Assembly (NCBI RefSeq): GCF_000019165.1
Contig: NC_010337.2
Location: forward strand, 1-64,000
Source of the DNA: Heliomicrobium modesticaldum Ice1
Lineage (GTDB): Bacteria; Bacillota; Desulfitobacteriia; Heliobacteriales; Heliobacteriaceae
Direction of reading: 5' to 3'
Length of the DNA: 64,000 bases
The notes below the pieces were generated by a model that did not search any database, had not been told where the DNA came from, and saw only the letters and a list, made by a program, of their open reading frames with translations. Positions 51,060-60,225 of the stretch are shown piece by piece. Within the stretch, counting starts at the first letter, position 1; each line of letters opens with the position of its first letter. The translations under genes and the position numbers were made by a program.

Positions 51060-51634
51060 AGGGCCACCTCCTGTCCAGCAGCCTTCGCTCCACCTTTAGG
51101 CTCCTCCGGCGTGATTGCTTCTTGCGCAGTTTCCTGGGGCGATGTGCCATCCTCCGCCTCACCCGACGCCATCTTATCCGGCGCTGCCTCTCCCGTCGCG
51201 ATGACTTCGATCGCATCGCCGACCTGGACAGGCCCGCCCGTCAGCACCCGAATGAAGATGCCCTCTTTGGGCATGACACAGTCGCCGGCCTGGTAGTAGA
51301 TGGCGCAGCGACTATGGCACTCTTTGCCGATCTGGGTCACCTCGCCGACAGCCTCCGGACCGAGCTTCAGCCGGGCGCCGATCGGCAAAGCCAGTAAATC
51401 GATCCCCTCGGTGGTGATGTTTTCCGCAAAGTCGCCGGGATGAACATCGAGGCCCAGGCCGCGCATCTTCTGGATGCTCTCGATGGCCAGCAGGCTCACC
51501 TGGCGGTGCCAAGGACCGCCGTGGGCATCGCCGACGAGGCCGAAGTCCGCCTTGAGCATGCCGCTGCCCGCGTTTTTTTTAGGCATCCCTTTTTCCTCAC
51601 TGCTGCAAACAGCCACGATCGTTGCCACGGTCAT
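51056..51634 (-). CDS. MOSC domain protein with acidic low-complexity tail
   Basis: Residues ~1-145 are a MOSC domain: [64 protein letters not shown] and the conserved-Cys block [19 protein letters not shown]. Residues ~148-192 are an Ala/Glu/Pro-rich tail. MOSC proteins handle the molybdenum cofactor and its sulfur. Short MOSC proteins are often encoded with or fused to MogA in Firmicutes, and here the two genes overlap (ATGA), as do moaC and this gene. Confidence 0.88.
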   Translation of the reverse strand: MTVATIVAVCSSEEKGMPKKNAGSGMLKADFGLVGDAHGGPWHRQVSLLAIESIQKMRGLGLDVHPGDFAENITTEGIDLLALPIGARLKLGPEAVGEVTQIGKECHSRCAIYYQAGDCVMPKEGIFIRVLTGGPVQVGDAIEVIATGEAAPDKMASGEAEDGTSPQETAQEAITPEEPKGGAKAAGQEVAL

Positions 51635-52110
51635 TCCTCCCTGATGTAGTGCCCGCTCTTGCCCCCTGTTTTTTCGACGAGCCGGATATCGCTGACGACC
51701 ATGTTCTTATCCATGGCCTTGCACATGTCATAAATGGTCAGCGCAGCCACGGAGACGGCCGTCAAGGCCTCCATCTCTACGCCGGTCTTGCCGGTCGTTT
51801 TGACGCGGCTTTCGATCTCCACCGTCGAATGAAGTTCGTCCAGGGTGAAGTGCAGATCGACGCCGGTGAGAGACAAGGGGTGACAGAGGGGAATCAGGTC
51901 GCTCGTCCGCTTGGCGGCCATGATGCCCGCCAGGCGGGCCACCGCCAACACGTCGCCCTTGGCGATCTGACCGTCTCGGACGCGCCGGAAGGTGTCTCGG
52001 TGCATCAGCACCCTTCCGCGGGCCACCGCCTCCCGCCGTGTGTCGCCCTTCAAGCTCACATCGACCATGCGGGCGCCGCCTTTTTCATCAAAATGTGTCA
52101 AAGGATCCAT
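51631..52110 (-). CDS. moaC: Cyclic pyranopterin monophosphate synthase MoaC
   Basis: ATG at 52110 is preferred (GGAGG 5 nt upstream) over 52128. The 159-aa product has [29 protein letters not shown], the catalytic [20 protein letters not shown] and [28 protein letters not shown], with the conserved [15 protein letters not shown] end. It acts after MoaA in molybdenum-cofactor synthesis. Confidence 0.96.
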   Translation of the reverse strand: MDPLTHFDEKGGARMVDVSLKGDTRREAVARGRVLMHRDTFRRVRDGQIAKGDVLAVARLAGIMAAKRTSDLIPLCHPLSLTGVDLHFTLDELHSTVEIESRVKTTGKTGVEMEALTAVSVAALTIYDMCKAMDKNMVVSDIRLVEKTGGKSGHYIREE

Positions 52111-52250
52111 CGCTACCTCCGCTGTCATCGCTAATCTGAAGAAACTGCCAGTTCAACAGATAGGTTCAGGTCACGCCCATCATATCCTGCATCGTTCAAC
52201 ACTCATCCCCATCGGGATGACCGCCCATTGACAAGGGTGGACGCCGTTCC

Positions 52251-53234
52251 CTATCCCCCGATCTGGGACATCAATCGCGGCCTGTCCCCCCACCCCTCAT
52301 CGAGCATGTGATGCTGGTAGGGCTTGGCCTCGACGGCCTTTTGGAAGATCCGCGCCAGCAGGTTGTCCGACGCGCCCCGGCGCAACGGCGTTCGCAGGTC
52401 GATCTCCTGCCGCGAATGCAAGCAGGGACGCAGTTTGCCCTCCGCCGTCAACCGCAGACGGTTGCAGGTCCCGCAGAAGTGTTTGGATATGGCGCTGATG
52501 AAGCCCACCGTCCCCAAGGCGCCCGCCAAGGTGTGATAGCGGGCGGGGCCACCCCCTCGGATGCCGGGGTGATCGCCGAGTCGCAGTCCCTGTTCAGCCA
52601 TCTTCGCTTTCATCTGTTCAATCGTGACATATTGCCCGCGAAAACGGGAGTCGCCCTCGCCGATGGGCATCAGTTCGATGAAGCGGACGTGTATGGGCCA
52701 CTGCAAGGTGAGTCGGGCAAAGTCAGCAACCTCGTCATCATTGACACCGCCCATGACGACCACGTTCAGCTTGACGGGGTGAAGGTCCGCCGCCAGGGCA
52801 GCCTCGATGCCTGTCCAGACATCATCAATCCGGCCCACGCGGGTGACGGCGCGAAAGCGTTCCGGTCGCAACGTGTCCAGGCTGATGTTGACACGGTCCA
52901 AGCCGGCCGCCTTCAGTTCGCTGGCGAAGCGCGGCAGCAGGAGGCCGTTGGTGGTGAGGGCTACATCTTCAATGCCGGTCATCGTCTTCACCCGGGCCAC
53001 AAAGGGAACGATCCCTTTGCGCACCAGCGGTTCCCCGCCGGTGATCCGCACCCTTCGAATGCCCTGACTGGCGGCGATGGCGATCAGCCGTTCAAACTCT
53101 TCGAAGCGAAGCACCTCCCGGTGATCAACCAGGGGAAGGCCCGCTTCGGGCATGCAGTAGATGCAGCGGAGGTTGCAGCGGTCGGTCACAGAGACGCGCA
53201 GGTAGTGGATATCCCGAGCGAAGGCGTCGATCAT
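52251..53234 (-). CDS. moaA: GTP 3',8-cyclase MoaA
   Basis: The 327-aa radical-SAM enzyme has RVSVTDRCNLRCIYCMPEAG (CxxxCxxC cluster for SAM cleavage), RITGGEPLVRKG and the second cluster motif HFCGTCNRLRLTAEGKLRPCLHS. The protein ends in the essential Gly-Gly (LMSQIGG). It makes the first committed step of molybdenum-cofactor synthesis from GTP. It lies downstream of a small CELGCF protein and 140 nt upstream of moaC in the same direction. Confidence 0.97.
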   Translation of the reverse strand: MIDAFARDIHYLRVSVTDRCNLRCIYCMPEAGLPLVDHREVLRFEEFERLIAIAASQGIRRVRITGGEPLVRKGIVPFVARVKTMTGIEDVALTTNGLLLPRFASELKAAGLDRVNISLDTLRPERFRAVTRVGRIDDVWTGIEAALAADLHPVKLNVVVMGGVNDDEVADFARLTLQWPIHVRFIELMPIGEGDSRFRGQYVTIEQMKAKMAEQGLRLGDHPGIRGGGPARYHTLAGALGTVGFISAISKHFCGTCNRLRLTAEGKLRPCLHSRQEIDLRTPLRRGASDNLLARIFQKAVEAKPYQHHMLDEGWGDRPRLMSQIGG

Positions 53235-53313
53235 TTTCGGCCACCCCGTCTCTTCAATAGGTCCAGCGGTAAAAGAAAGGTAACTTCAACGGCGAAAGGA
53301 ACAACAGATCCCG

Positions 53314-53505
53314 TCAGAAGCAGCCTAACTCGCAATGGCGGATTTTGATCTTCATCTCATTGGCCAGGCGTCCGACCAAGCTGTAGGGCACGCCGAAGGA
53401 TTCGGCGATGGCCCGGGCGTCGGTGCAGGTCAGCCGATTGTCGATCACGGAGTCGGTCATGGCCTTTTTGATCGCGTCAATCGAAGCATCTCTATCCGTC
53501 ATCAT
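53314..53505 (-). CDS. Small protein ending in CELGCF, 63 aa, first gene of the moa operon
   Basis: ATG at 53505 follows GGGGAGGG. The sequence forms a helical bundle with an HTH-like middle (CTDARAIAESFGVPYSLVGRLANEMKIK) and a terminal IRHCELGCF with two Cys. Proteins with a similar C-terminal CxLGCF are, as I recall, found near molybdenum-cofactor genes in anaerobes. The Cys pair could bind metal or sulfur and the HTH could bind nucleic acid. Function not established. Confidence 0.7.
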   Translation of the reverse strand: MMTDRDASIDAIKKAMTDSVIDNRLTCTDARAIAESFGVPYSLVGRLANEMKIKIRHCELGCF

Positions 53506-53536
53506 AGCAACCCTCCCCTATCAATGCGACCTTGTG

Positions 53537-53588
53537 AAAAACAAAAAGACGGCCCGAAAGGTCCCCGAAAGCATCGTGCCGGCTCGTC
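53537..53588 (-). promoter_or_regulatory. Leader hairpin with T tract upstream of the moa operon
   Basis: GACG-AG-CCGG...TCGG-GC-CGTC (53548-53588) is followed on the minus strand by TTTTTGTTTTT. It lies ~30 nt before the first gene, the layout of a transcription attenuator. A GGAAAGG segment lies further upstream (~53598). A Moco riboswitch is possible but I could not match its conserved core. Confidence 0.5.
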
Positions 53589-53794
53589 CATCTCCTTTCC
53601 GCAACCATGGGATTCGGAGAAAAAAATTCCAATATTCCGAAGCGCTCTTGTGATGTTTTTAGCATACGTGCTGGCGCCTTGTTCGTCAAGGCTTTCCGGC
53701 GCCGTTCCCCTTTTTCACATCCTCTTGACTTCCTCAAAATACATTTTTCCCCTCCCTCGCACATAAGAATCAGACGTGGGAGAGGAGGATGGCG

Positions 53795-54784
53795 ATGGAC
53801 TGGGCATTGGTCCTCAGCGGCGGCGGTTCTCGCGGCGCCGCCCATATCGGCGTGATCCAGGCATTGGAAGAGGCAGGCCTGCGGCCCTCCCTTGTCGTCG
53901 GCGTCAGCGCCGGCAGCATCGCTGGCGCCCTCTATGGAACTGGTCACAGCGCCGCTGATATGCTCGCCATCGCCAAAGAGGCGTCGAAGCATTTTTTCTT
54001 TGACTTCGACTGGCGCTGGATCACGGGGGCGTTGCTCGGCCTTTTTCGCCTGATTCAGGGACGCCCCAATGCGGCGCTCTGGCCCGGTCTTCCTACCGGC
54101 CTGCTCCTTGGCAATCAGTTGGAAAAACTTTTCTGTCAGATCTGGGGGCAGCGAACTTTTGACGGAACAGAACCGCCTGTCGTCGTAACAGCAGCTGACC
54201 TGATAACGGGCGCCTCGATCTGCTTTCTCCCCAAAGGCCTGGAACCGCGCGATCCCCTGCCCTACCGGCGCTTCGTGACCGGCGTACCCATCGCCCGAGC
54301 TGTCCGGGCCAGTTCGAGCATCCCCGGCGTCTTTCATCCCGTCCGGTTGAAAGAGTTTTGTCTCGTCGACGGCGCCGTGCGGGCGAACCTGCCCACCGAC
54401 CTGGCCCGCAGCCTAGGCGCCAAAGTGGTCATCTGTGTCAGCCTGCGCGATCCCGATACGCCGGCCTTCCCGCCTGATAACCTGATCGGCACGGTCCTGC
54501 GTTCCATTGATATCATGGGCTATGAGATCGATCTGTGCACGATCCTGGGCGGCGCCGATCTGGTCATCGAACCGAACCTCGGTCCCATGGGCGTCTTCGA
54601 CTTCAACAATATTGACGAGGCTGCCCGGGCAGGCCATGCCGCCGCCATGGCGGCCATGCCATCGATCCGACGCATCCTTCAAGTCCCGCCGATTCAACCG
54701 AAAGAGCCCTCGGTGACAGAACATCGGACATCGCAGGGGATCGTCATCCGCATCGGCAGAGAGAAGCAAGGGAGCGTTCCATAG
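53795..54784 (+). CDS. Patatin-like phospholipase family protein (RssA/YlbK type)
   Basis: ATG at 53795 follows AGAGGAGG by 6 nt; ATG 53789 abuts the site. The product has the oxyanion loop LVLSGGGSRGAAHIG, the nucleophile Ser in VGVSAGSIAG (GxSxG) and the catalytic Asp in VDGAVRANLP (DGA). These complete the Ser-Asp dyad of patatin-type lipid hydrolases. Length (~330 aa) fits bacterial RssA-like proteins. It stands alone, divergent from the moa operon. Confidence 0.92.
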   Translation: MDWALVLSGGGSRGAAHIGVIQALEEAGLRPSLVVGVSAGSIAGALYGTGHSAADMLAIAKEASKHFFFDFDWRWITGALLGLFRLIQGRPNAALWPGLPTGLLLGNQLEKLFCQIWGQRTFDGTEPPVVVTAADLITGASICFLPKGLEPRDPLPYRRFVTGVPIARAVRASSSIPGVFHPVRLKEFCLVDGAVRANLPTDLARSLGAKVVICVSLRDPDTPAFPPDNLIGTVLRSIDIMGYEIDLCTILGGADLVIEPNLGPMGVFDFNNIDEAARAGHAAAMAAMPSIRRILQVPPIQPKEPSVTEHRTSQGIVIRIGREKQGSVP

Positions 54785-54879
54785 CCGTAATACAGATACG
54801 TAAGCAGAGAAGCGAGATTGGAAAGAAGCAAATAAAGTTACTTCTCCTCCGTTTCACTAAGACCGCTAAACAAGGACCC

Positions 54880-54938
54880 CACAAAAACAAAGGCGCCCTA
54901 GGCCCAGCGAACATGGTTTCGCCGGGCCTAGGGCGCCT
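54880..54938 (-). terminator. Very long hairpin, probable terminator of the glnB operon
   Basis: AGGCGCCCTAGGCCC pairs perfectly with GGGCCTAGGGCGCCT (54891-54938), with inner GCGAA/TTCGC pairs. On the minus strand it is followed by TTGTTTTTGT. It is 120 nt beyond the glnB stop and 106 nt beyond the convergent patatin stop. Confidence 0.75.
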
Positions 54939-55057
54939 CTGCCTCTGCATCACTATACCTCTTGAGACATTATAGGTCTCGCATCAGCCTTTTGTAAGCA
55001 CTCATCGATGACTCTTTCATCGTTCAGGTGGTGACAGATAAGGTCCAGTCTCTCAAG

Positions 55058-55396
55058 TTACAGGGCGATGGCGCCCCGTTCACCGGTCCGGATCCGCACT
55101 GCTTCTTCGATGGGCAGGACGAAGATTTTTCCGTCGCCTACATTACCAGTCCGAGCGGCTTCAATGATGGCCTGGACCACTGATTCCACTTCGCCGTCCG
55201 CTACGGCCAGTTCCAGCTTCACCTTCGTCCGCAAAGTGATGGCGTATTCCTGCCCGCGGTAGACGCCGGTCTCTCCCTTTTGCCGACCGCATCCCATCAC
55301 CTGGGTGAGGGTCATGCCCCGGATGCCGATGGCCTCCAAGCGCTGTTTGACCAAGTCCAGACGCTCCGGACGAAAAACCGCTTCAATCTTTTTCAC
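55058..55396 (-). CDS. glnB: P-II nitrogen regulatory protein
   Basis: The 112-aa product has MKKIEAVFRPERLDLVKQRL, the T-loop GCGRQKGETGVYRGQEYAIT with the usual Tyr of the YRGxEY motif, and GNVGDGKIFVLPIEEAVRIRTGERG, the B and C loops that bind ATP, ADP and 2-oxoglutarate. It senses nitrogen and energy status and controls ammonium assimilation partners. It lies 27 nt downstream of an ANTAR regulator gene in the same direction. Confidence 0.96.
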   Translation of the reverse strand: MKKIEAVFRPERLDLVKQRLEAIGIRGMTLTQVMGCGRQKGETGVYRGQEYAITLRTKVKLELAVADGEVESVVQAIIEAARTGNVGDGKIFVLPIEEAVRIRTGERGAIAL

Positions 55397-55423
55397 TGCA
55401 GTCCACCTTTCCTAAGGAACTCC

Positions 55424-55999
55424 TTATTGCATGTCATAGGCGACGATGATCGCTTCTGCCACGGCTTTCAAACTCATCCGTTTGTTCATGGACTGCTTCT
55501 GGATGCGCCGGAAGGCTTCCGACTCATTGATGCCCAGGTTACGCATCAAGAGACCTTTCGCCTTCTCGACGAGCTTGCGCGTCTCGATGGTATTCTTCAA
55601 CTGCCGTATCTCTTTTTCCAACCGGCTGACTTCTCGAAAGCGGCTGACGGCAAGATCGATGATCGGCTGCAAGGACATCTCCTGCACTGGTTTGATCAGG
55701 TAAGGAAGCAGGGTGTCGGTCTCTCGGCTCCGCTGATTTTCTCGACCTCGTTCCACAAGCAGGACGACCGGACAGAGCCGTTCATCCTCTATCAAGTGGG
55801 CTACACTTTCACCATCCTTCATCGCCGGTTGAACGGAAATAAAGACAAGGTCAGGTGTGAGCCGCCGGATCAGCTTGATCGTACCGAGACCGTCTTCGGC
55901 TTCGCCAACGACCAACTGACCTAGGGCGTGCAGCAGTTTTTTTAATTCCGCTCGCTGCGTCTCGTTGGGATCGCCGAGTATCACACGCAGTCCTTGCAT
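55424..55999 (-). CDS. ANTAR-domain RNA-binding regulator with degenerate receiver
   Basis: ATG at 55999 follows GGAGG. Residues ~1-115 have a receiver fold, but the phosphorylation-site region reads DLVFISVQPAMKDGES where LxxLDxxMPxxDG is usual: the Asp is replaced by Ser, and the acidic N-terminal pair is LGDP. Residues ~115-190 are a coiled coil plus ANTAR (KLVEKAKGLLMRNLGINESEAFRRIQKQSMNKRMSLKAVAEAII), which binds dual-hairpin antiterminators in nitrogen genes. Pairing with glnB points to nitrogen control. It cannot be regulated by phosphorylation in the normal way. Confidence 0.9.
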   Translation of the reverse strand: MQGLRVILGDPNETQRAELKKLLHALGQLVVGEAEDGLGTIKLIRRLTPDLVFISVQPAMKDGESVAHLIEDERLCPVVLLVERGRENQRSRETDTLLPYLIKPVQEMSLQPIIDLAVSRFREVSRLEKEIRQLKNTIETRKLVEKAKGLLMRNLGINESEAFRRIQKQSMNKRMSLKAVAEAIIVAYDMQ

Positions 56000-56269
56000 G
56001 GCCTTGCCTCCAACTTGTGTCTCTCTGTCCCGAAACCCAAAGCCCATGATCAACAGGTATGTTCTTTACAATGGACAGTACTTATATTTTAACGACCATC
56101 GCCACATGCGTCAAAGGGTGTCGTAGATAAATGCAAGGCTGAGGCTCTTTCATCTCGTGCTTGAGTGTTTTTTTGCTTTTATCGCCATATCCATGGACGA
56201 ACCTATTCCGTCAGGGATATAATGAACCTGTCGGACGGTGCGGGATGAAAATATAACAGGAGAAATGCC

Positions 56270-57070
56270 ATGGACTTCGCTCTACTGATCGCGACCGGCC
56301 TCGTGGTAGGAACGCTTGGCTCCCTCGTGGGGGTCGGCGGCGGATTTATCGTTGTTCCCGTGTTGCTGCTTGTCTTTGCCTATCCTCATCTATGGACGGT
56401 GTCTACTTCCCTTTTCTTCATCTTTATCAACTCCCTTGTGAGCAGTTACAACTACTCCCGGCAGAAGCGCGTCGACTTTGCCACGGGAATTCCCTTTGCT
56501 CTCAGCACCATCCCCGGCGCGCTTGTCGGCGCCCATCTTGTTCCTCACCTCAGCGGCAAAGCCTTCGATAGCGCATTCGCCATGCTCTTGCTTCTTGTCT
56601 CCCTATTCATGCTCTTTAAGCCGCAGGGCCCACCAAAGGACCGCACGCCCAACTGGATGGGCAAGAAAACGACGCGCCAGTTTACTGATGCCCACGGGAT
56701 AGCTCATGAGTACAGCTTCAGCCTCCCCTTCGGTGTCTTGATCAGCTTTTTTGTCGGCTTCCTGTCGAGTATTTTTGGCATCGGCGGCGGGATCATCCAT
56801 GTGCCGGTCATGACGTTGATCATGGGTATTCCGCCTCATATCGCCACAGCTACGTCCATGTTTATTCTGACCATCTCTTCTTTCGCCGGAACAGTGCCTC
56901 ACCTGGTCGCCGGAGACGTGCAGTTGGTTGCTTCGGTAGCACTCTCTATCGGGGCCATCGTTGGTGCTCACATCGGAACGCGCTTAGCCCCTCAGGTGAA
57001 CAGTCGGCGCCTGATGCAGCTGTTTTCGATCATCATGTTGGTGCTGGCGCTTCGTTTGCTTCTACGGTAA
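56270..57070 (+). CDS. TauE/SafE (TSUP) family membrane transporter
   Basis: The 266-aa product has about eight membrane helices and the two TSUP repeats, seen at GTLGSLVGVGGGFIVVPVLL near the N-terminus and SSIFGIGGGIIHVPVMTLI in the second half. A cytoplasmic loop (PPKDRTPNWMGKKTTRQFTDAHG) separates the halves. Family members export sulfite, sulfoacetate or other organic anions. The substrate cannot be told from the sequence. It is monocistronic, with a strong terminator. ACAGGAGAAATGCC precedes the ATG. Confidence 0.9.
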   Translation: MDFALLIATGLVVGTLGSLVGVGGGFIVVPVLLLVFAYPHLWTVSTSLFFIFINSLVSSYNYSRQKRVDFATGIPFALSTIPGALVGAHLVPHLSGKAFDSAFAMLLLLVSLFMLFKPQGPPKDRTPNWMGKKTTRQFTDAHGIAHEYSFSLPFGVLISFFVGFLSSIFGIGGGIIHVPVMTLIMGIPPHIATATSMFILTISSFAGTVPHLVAGDVQLVASVALSIGAIVGAHIGTRLAPQVNSRRLMQLFSIIMLVLALRLLLR

Positions 57071-57104
57071 GGCGATGGTCGACGGCGGATTGTCTTGACA
57101 GGAT

Positions 57105-57145
57105 CGCCAAAAGGTGCTTCTGAGAAAGAAGCACCTTTTGGCGTG
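57105..57145 (+). terminator. Terminator after the TSUP gene
   Basis: Perfect 16-bp stem CGCCAAAAGGTGCTTC (57105-57120) with GAAGCACCTTTTGGCG (57128-57143). Confidence 0.82.
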
Positions 57146-57226
57146 GTTATCTGTGGCGATTTGTTCGTTTTGTTTTTCTTACTTGGAATCACGCTGCCGC
57201 GGATTGCCCAAGGCACTGTTCAGCGC

Positions 57227-58972
57227 TCAGATGCTGTACTTTTCCATCTCGATAATTGGTTGGGCAATGGCACGCGTTAAGGCTTTTTCATTGACCGGCA
57301 CATGACGTGTCAGTTTTTTCAAGATGGACAACTGTGCGCGCAGCGCATCCCCTTCTTCCATAGCGGCTAAGGATTTTTTGGCGATAACTTCGATGGCTGT
57401 GATGCGCTGGTAGATATAGGCGGTGGCCAGTTGGATGGCCATTGCAGCTTTTTCCGGTCCAGACTGGACGAGTTTTTTCTTGGCCCGTAGCAAGGCGCTT
57501 TCCATTGCAAAGACGGCGATGACCAGATCGGCTATGTTCCGAAGGAGTTCTTGTTCTTGTGCCAGCGCTTTTTGATACTTCTGTACGGCTATGCCTGCCA
57601 CGAAGAGCACTATCTTTTTGCTGCGCTCAATCAGATCTTCTTCAATATTCAAGGGCATACCGTTGTCAGCGTGAATGCCGAGGCTGAACAGTTCTGATTG
57701 GAGCCTCTGGGCAGCTGCGAGCAACGGAATCTCCCCTTTCATGGCCCGCTTCAGCAGCGTGTCGGGGATCAACAGCCGATTGATCTCATTGGTGCCTTCA
57801 AAGATCCGGTTGATGCGGGCGTCGCGGTAGATGCGCTCGATCTCGTACTCCTGGGTGTAGCCGTACCCACCGTGGATCTGCACGCCTTCATCGGCGACAA
57901 GGTCGAGCATTTCAGAGGCGAGAATCTTGCAGATCGAACACTCGACGGCATACTCCGCTGTAGCCTGCAGCGGTTCTTTCACTTCCAAGGCTTTTTCGAT
58001 CAGACCGGCCGTGCGATAGATGACCGACTCGGCGCCGTATAGTTCGATGGCCATATTGGCGATCTTCTCCTGAATCAAGGGAAAGTGAGCGATGGGGCTA
58101 TTGAACTGCACGCGCGCGTTGGCATACTTGGCGGACAGGTGGAGCGCCCATTTGGCCGATCCGATGCAACCGGCGCCGAGCTTGAATCTGCCGATGTTCA
58201 ATATGTTGAAGGCGATATGGTGCCCTTTGCCGATTTCACCGAGCAGGTTTTTCGCAGGGACCTTGGCGTCTTCCAGAATCACCGGGCAGGTGGAGGAGCC
58301 CTTGATCCCCATCTTCTTTTCTTCCGGACCGATGGACAAGCCAGGCGTGTCCCGATCAACGATAAAGGCGGTAAACTTATCGCCGTCCACCTTGGCGTAG
58401 ACGATAAAGACATCGGCGAAGCCGGCGTTGGTGATGTACTGTTTCGTTCCGTTCAGGATGTAGTGGCGACCATCTTCACTCCGGATCGCTTTCGTCTTTG
58501 CGCCGAGCGCATCGGAACCGGAACCGGGCTCGGTCAGGCAGTAGGCGGCTATCTTTTCGCCGCTGCCCAGCGCCGGGAGGTATCGCTGCTTCTGTTCTTC
58601 ATTGCCGAAGAATACGATCGGCAAGGTGCCGATGCCTACATGGGCACCATGGCTCAGGCCGAAAGACCCGCCGCGGGCCATATGCTCAGTGATCAGCGTC
58701 GAAGAGATTTTATCGAGAGCGACGCCGTCATATGCCTCGGGGATGTCGGCGGCCAAGAGTCCGATCTCTCCGGCTTCTTTCAACAGTGACCGCGTTAATT
58801 CGTAGTCGAGTTTCTCAATCGCTTCCAGATGGGGCGCCACGTTACCGGCGATAAAGTCAGCCGTCGTCTGCGCGATCGTGCGTTGTTCCTCCGTAAAATC
58901 TTCCGGGGTGAAGATTTGTTCCACTGAGAGGGATTCTGTCAGAAAGTGTCCGCCACGAATGAAGTCGCCCAT
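57227..58972 (-). CDS. fadE: Acyl-CoA dehydrogenase with C-terminal extension (FadE type)
   Basis: The 581-aa flavoprotein has AAYCLTEPGSGSDALGAKTKA (FAD and substrate contact), YILNGTKQYITNAGFAD and the catalytic-region GGYGYTQEYEIERIYRDARINRIFEGTNEINRL. The ~170-residue C-terminal extension is typical of Bacillus FadE-like and very-long-chain acyl-CoA dehydrogenases. It oxidises acyl-CoA to trans-2-enoyl-CoA, passing electrons to ETF. GAGGTG precedes the ATG. It is the last gene of the fadN-fadA-fadE run, 54 nt after fadA. Confidence 0.94.
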   Translation of the reverse strand: MGDFIRGGHFLTESLSVEQIFTPEDFTEEQRTIAQTTADFIAGNVAPHLEAIEKLDYELTRSLLKEAGEIGLLAADIPEAYDGVALDKISSTLITEHMARGGSFGLSHGAHVGIGTLPIVFFGNEEQKQRYLPALGSGEKIAAYCLTEPGSGSDALGAKTKAIRSEDGRHYILNGTKQYITNAGFADVFIVYAKVDGDKFTAFIVDRDTPGLSIGPEEKKMGIKGSSTCPVILEDAKVPAKNLLGEIGKGHHIAFNILNIGRFKLGAGCIGSAKWALHLSAKYANARVQFNSPIAHFPLIQEKIANMAIELYGAESVIYRTAGLIEKALEVKEPLQATAEYAVECSICKILASEMLDLVADEGVQIHGGYGYTQEYEIERIYRDARINRIFEGTNEINRLLIPDTLLKRAMKGEIPLLAAAQRLQSELFSLGIHADNGMPLNIEEDLIERSKKIVLFVAGIAVQKYQKALAQEQELLRNIADLVIAVFAMESALLRAKKKLVQSGPEKAAMAIQLATAYIYQRITAIEVIAKKSLAAMEEGDALRAQLSILKKLTRHVPVNEKALTRAIAQPIIEMEKYSI

Positions 58973-59026
58973 GCTTTTTCACCTCATAAAAATAGTGATA
59001 TCGGACTCGTGCCGAAAAAATATTAT

Positions 59027-60205
59027 TCAAAATCTTTCGAATACAGCAGCCGCACCCATTCCGCCGCCGATGCACATGGAGACGACGCCGTAACGAGCTT
59101 GGCGACGTTTCATCTCATACAAGAGTGTCGTCGTCAGTTTGCTCCCTGTGCAGCCTAAGGGATGACCGAGGGCGATAGCCCCGCCGTTGACGTTGACACG
59201 CTCGGGATCAAGACCGAGATGATTCATGACATACAGCGCCTGGGCGGCGAAGGCCTCGTTGAGTTCAAAGAGGTCCACGTCGTCTTGGTCGATCCCAGCC
59301 AGTTTGAGTGCTTTCGGGATCGCCACCACCGGGCCGATGCCCATGATCTCGGCGGGTACGCCACCGACGGCGAACGAGCGGAAAGCACCGAGCACCGGCA
59401 ATCCCAACTGTTCTGCCTTTTCTCTTGATGTGACCAACAGGGCCGCTGCACCGTCACTGGTCTGCGAAGCGTTCCCCGCTGTGACCGTGCCGTTTTCGCG
59501 AAAAACCGGGCGCAGCTTTGCCAAAGCGTCCAGCGATGTGTCAGGCCGGATCCCTTCATCTTTGTCAAAGAGGACCTCCTGCTCCTGCAGTTTTCCATCG
59601 GCATCGACCCACCGTTTGCTGACGGTCACCGGTATCAACTCTTCATTGAACCGTCCTTCTGCTTGTGCTCTGGCCGCCTTTTGTTGACTCGCCAAAGCGA
59701 AGCGATCTTGAGCTTCGCGACTGACGCCGAAGCGGGCGGCCACATTTTCCGCTGTGATACCCATGGTCATGTACGCTTCCGGCATGTGTTCCATCAGATA
59801 GGGGTTGGGGGCGATCTTTGTGCCGCCCATGGGTATGGTGCTCATGCTTTCCACGCCACCGGCGAGCATCACCTCGGCAAAACCGGCCATTACCCGTTCC
59901 GCCGCAATGGCGATCGCTTGCAGCCCTGACGAGCAAAACCGATTGACCGTCATGCCGCAGACGCTGTAGGGCAGCCCGGCACGCTGGGCAACAATACGAC
60001 CCAGGTTCATTCCCTGTTCTGCTTCCGGGAAGGCACACCCTAAAATGACGTCTTCCACCTCTTCCGGGGCGATGGCCGGCACACGCGCCAGTGCCCCTCT
60101 GACCGCAATGGCGGCCAGATCTTCCGGTCGCACATCCTTCAGGACCCCTTTGGGCGCTTTACCGACAGGAGTCCGTACAGCGCTGACGATCACTGCCTCT
60201 CTCAT
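59027..60205 (-). CDS. fadA: Acetyl-CoA C-acyltransferase (thiolase)
   Basis: ATG at 60205 (GGGAGG upstream) gives 392 aa. It has VSAVRTPVGKAPKGVLKDVRPEDLAA, the nucleophile Cys in VNRFCSSGLQAIAIAAER, and GGAIALGHPLGCTGSKLTTTL with the catalytic His and second Cys. It cleaves 3-ketoacyl-CoA to acetyl-CoA and shortened acyl-CoA. The fadN stop lies 20 nt upstream, so the genes are co-transcribed. Confidence 0.96.
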   Translation of the reverse strand: MREAVIVSAVRTPVGKAPKGVLKDVRPEDLAAIAVRGALARVPAIAPEEVEDVILGCAFPEAEQGMNLGRIVAQRAGLPYSVCGMTVNRFCSSGLQAIAIAAERVMAGFAEVMLAGGVESMSTIPMGGTKIAPNPYLMEHMPEAYMTMGITAENVAARFGVSREAQDRFALASQQKAARAQAEGRFNEELIPVTVSKRWVDADGKLQEQEVLFDKDEGIRPDTSLDALAKLRPVFRENGTVTAGNASQTSDGAAALLVTSREKAEQLGLPVLGAFRSFAVGGVPAEIMGIGPVVAIPKALKLAGIDQDDVDLFELNEAFAAQALYVMNHLGLDPERVNVNGGAIALGHPLGCTGSKLTTTLLYEMKRRQARYGVVSMCIGGGMGAAAVFERF

Positions 60206-60225
60206 CTTTCCGAACCTCCCATCGA

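Noticed and set aside
52308-53348. 346-codon plus-strand frame
   Set aside because: Antisense of moaA, which has complete catalytic motifs.
53492-54337. 281-codon minus-strand frame
   Set aside because: Antisense of the patatin gene and its upstream region; composition is that of a shadow.
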